6,479 nucleotides of DNA. It comes from Geopsychrobacter sp. (GTDB lineage Bacteria; Desulfobacterota; Desulfuromonadia; Desulfuromonadales; Geopsychrobacteraceae). Below the pieces are notes generated by a model that ran no database searches, had not been told where the DNA came from, and was given only the letters and a program-made list of their open reading frames with translations. Positions 5,106 through 6,479 of this stretch are shown here, piece by piece. Where the stretch lies: assembly GCA_021647445.1 (NCBI GenBank), contig JAKIUS010000098.1:1-6479 (forward strand), read 5' to 3'. Both the position numbers and the translations under genes were made by a program. Numbering within the stretch: position 1 is the stretch's first letter; every line of letters begins with the position of its first letter.

Positions 5106-6479
5106 GTGTCTAAAAAACTGAAAATTGTGTTGCTTGCGTTTGTGCTGTTGTTGCCGGCGGTCCGGGCGTTTTGTGCTGAGGCCAATCCAGAACCGGACAA
5201 GCCGATCTTGCTGGAACTGCAGAAACAGGAGGGGCTCAGCAGTACCCGCATCAGTATGCTTTTTGATCGCATTCCTGAATTTACCTTTGAACACTCCGCG
5301 CAACGTCTCGATATCCTGTTGAGCAAGGTATCGGTCTCAAAGGGCCTGACCCGGCTCCCCGAAGATGAGACGGTGGTCAAAATTTTGCTCGCCCAAAAGG
5401 GTGATGAAATTCTGGTGTCATTACTTTTGAGGCGGCCGCCGAAGCAGATAGTGAGCAAGAGTCAGGAGAATCCGGCGCGCATCGATTTTGATCTTTATTG
5501 GGATAGTGCGCGCGGTTCGCGTCCGGCCGTAGCGTTTCGCATCGAGGGGATTCCGGGCCGAAAGGGCGGACGTAAGGTGCGCGAAGAACGTAAATTCCCG
5601 CCTTGGCATGAAAACTGGCGTCAGCTTTTTAAGGCCGACCTTACCCCGTGGACTCTTGATCCCGAACTCAATTTCAGCCTGCCGCAGTTGCCGGAAATGG
5701 CGATGAAAAAGCCGTCTGCGGCTCTTAAGCAGCGCCTTGAGTTGGTCAAACAAAAGCGTTGGCTCAGTCTGGTGCGTTTTCTGCCTGAGATGCCGCCGGT
5801 GGCCGCTGGTGAAAAGCTGCTGGAGGAGTTATTGGTTATTGAAAGCCTGATGCGGACCGATCGTCTCGATGCGGCCGGTCACCGGTTGGCTCAGCTGGAA
5901 GGGATTAAAGGGGAGTTTAAATCTCGTGTCGATTATTTGACAGATTTTGTGCTTGCGGCAAACGGTCAGGCTTTTGCGGCTTTTCTGAAAATACAGGAGC
6001 AACTAAAGAGGCTGCCTAAGCAGGATTCCTTTAGTCCATTGATGGTGTTGTTGGCCGCAGAATCCGCAATTGCCAGTGGTAATGACAAGGATGTGGCCGT
6101 CTTACTTAAGGACAAAAAGATTACCTGGCCCGAGCAACTCAAGCCGTTGGTCCTGATGCGTCTTGGGGATGCAGACTCTGGCCTGGGTAAGTTTCCTGAG
6201 GAAATGGAACAATACCGTAAACTGGTCGATGGCGCGCTGCTCTTTGAGCATTACCCGCGATCTCGTGGCCGCGCGGCAAAGGCGGCGTTTAAGGTCGGCA
6301 AATATCGGCTTGCGGCGCGTTTCTTCAAGAAGTTGGGCCATCAACTTGAGGACCAGCCGCGACAGGACCTGGCGTTTTATGCCGCTGCTGCGGCGAACTA
6401 CGATGCTGGTGAAACCGAATGGGCGCAGATCGGTCTGCAGAAAATTTTTCTGGAAATGCCCGGCACCGAAGGAGCTGAA
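5106..6479 (+). CDS. Exported protein with beta-rich N-terminal part and TPR-like helices (partial, GTG start)
   Basis: An uninterrupted frame of 458 codons that runs off the right edge. It begins with a signal peptide: KKLK at 3-6, hydrophobic core IVLLAFVLLLPAV at 7-19, and probable cleavage after VRA (21) or CA (24). The cysteine at 23 does not sit in a good lipobox, so a lipoprotein is less likely. Residues about 46-150 look beta-rich (TRISMLFDRIPEFTF, DEILVSLLLRRPP, RIDFDLYWD, AVAFRIEG), loosely recalling AMIN-type periplasmic domains. From about 200 onward the sequence is mostly helical, with TPR-like alternation near 383-445 (AAFKVGKYRLAARFFKKL). A tail beyond the window is expected. 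It is divergent from folK. No specific family is recognised; a periplasmic scaffold or envelope role is a guess from architecture only. Confidence 0.88.
   Translation, partial: MSKKLKIVLLAFVLLLPAVRAFCAEANPEPDKPILLELQKQEGLSSTRISMLFDRIPEFTFEHSAQRLDILLSKVSVSKGLTRLPEDETVVKILLAQKGDEILVSLLLRRPPKQIVSKSQENPARIDFDLYWDSARGSRPAVAFRIEGIPGRKGGRKVREERKFPPWHENWRQLFKADLTPWTLDPELNFSLPQLPEMAMKKPSAALKQRLELVKQKRWLSLVRFLPEMPPVAAGEKLLEELLVIESLMRTDRLDAAGHRLAQLEGIKGEFKSRVDYLTDFVLAANGQAFAAFLKIQEQLKRLPKQDSFSPLMVLLAAESAIASGNDKDVAVLLKDKKITWPEQLKPLVLMRLGDADSGLGKFPEEMEQYRKLVDGALLFEHYPRSRGRAAKAAFKVGKYRLAARFFKKLGHQLEDQPRQDLAFYAAAAANYDAGETEWAQIGLQKIFLEMPGTEGAE

Noticed and set aside
5102..5753. Minus-strand frames of 93-118 codons opposite the exported-protein gene
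   Set aside because: The plus strand has one uninterrupted frame with signal peptide and strong ribosome site; the opposite frames are arginine/serine-rich shadows.

Overview
The window looks like chromosomal DNA of an anaerobic deltaproteobacterium of the Desulfuromonas/Geobacter/Pelobacter kind (Desulfuromonadales). That placement is an inference from protein style and gene content, and no rRNA or other marker is present to prove it. Housekeeping genes dominate, and one short stretch in the middle appears to be a foreign cassette.

Left part (1-1737, minus strand): the start of sucD (cut by the window edge) and a complete sucC, the two subunits of the ATP-forming succinyl-CoA synthetase of the TCA cycle. 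They form a tight sucC-sucD operon in which the sucC stop codon overlaps the sucD ribosome binding site. Upstream of sucC is a good sigma70-type promoter, with small hairpins in the leader and perfect palindromes upstream of the -35 box.

Middle part (1738-3365): a 1628-bp segment bounded by 28-bp terminal inverted repeats that match at 27 positions. Just inside each repeat is a hairpin. The only gene inside is a class II (self-inhibited) Fic protein with a C-terminal winged helix, preceded by about 2.5 direct repeats of 40-41 bp. No transposase is visible. The layout is that of a non-autonomous transposable unit, or mobile insertion cassette, carrying fic as cargo. Joining the two flanks back together recreates an intrinsic terminator directly downstream of tal, so the cassette seems to have landed in the loop of that terminator. 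This is the most interesting feature of the window.

Right part (3366-6479): a minus-strand operon folK - small membrane-anchored TRASH-like zinc-finger protein - tal, covering folate biosynthesis, an unassigned zinc-binding protein and a short-type transaldolase of pentose phosphate metabolism. It is divergent from a plus-strand gene that begins at a GTG at 5106 and runs off the right edge. That gene encodes an exported protein with a beta-rich N-terminal part and TPR-like helices, and its function is not recognised.
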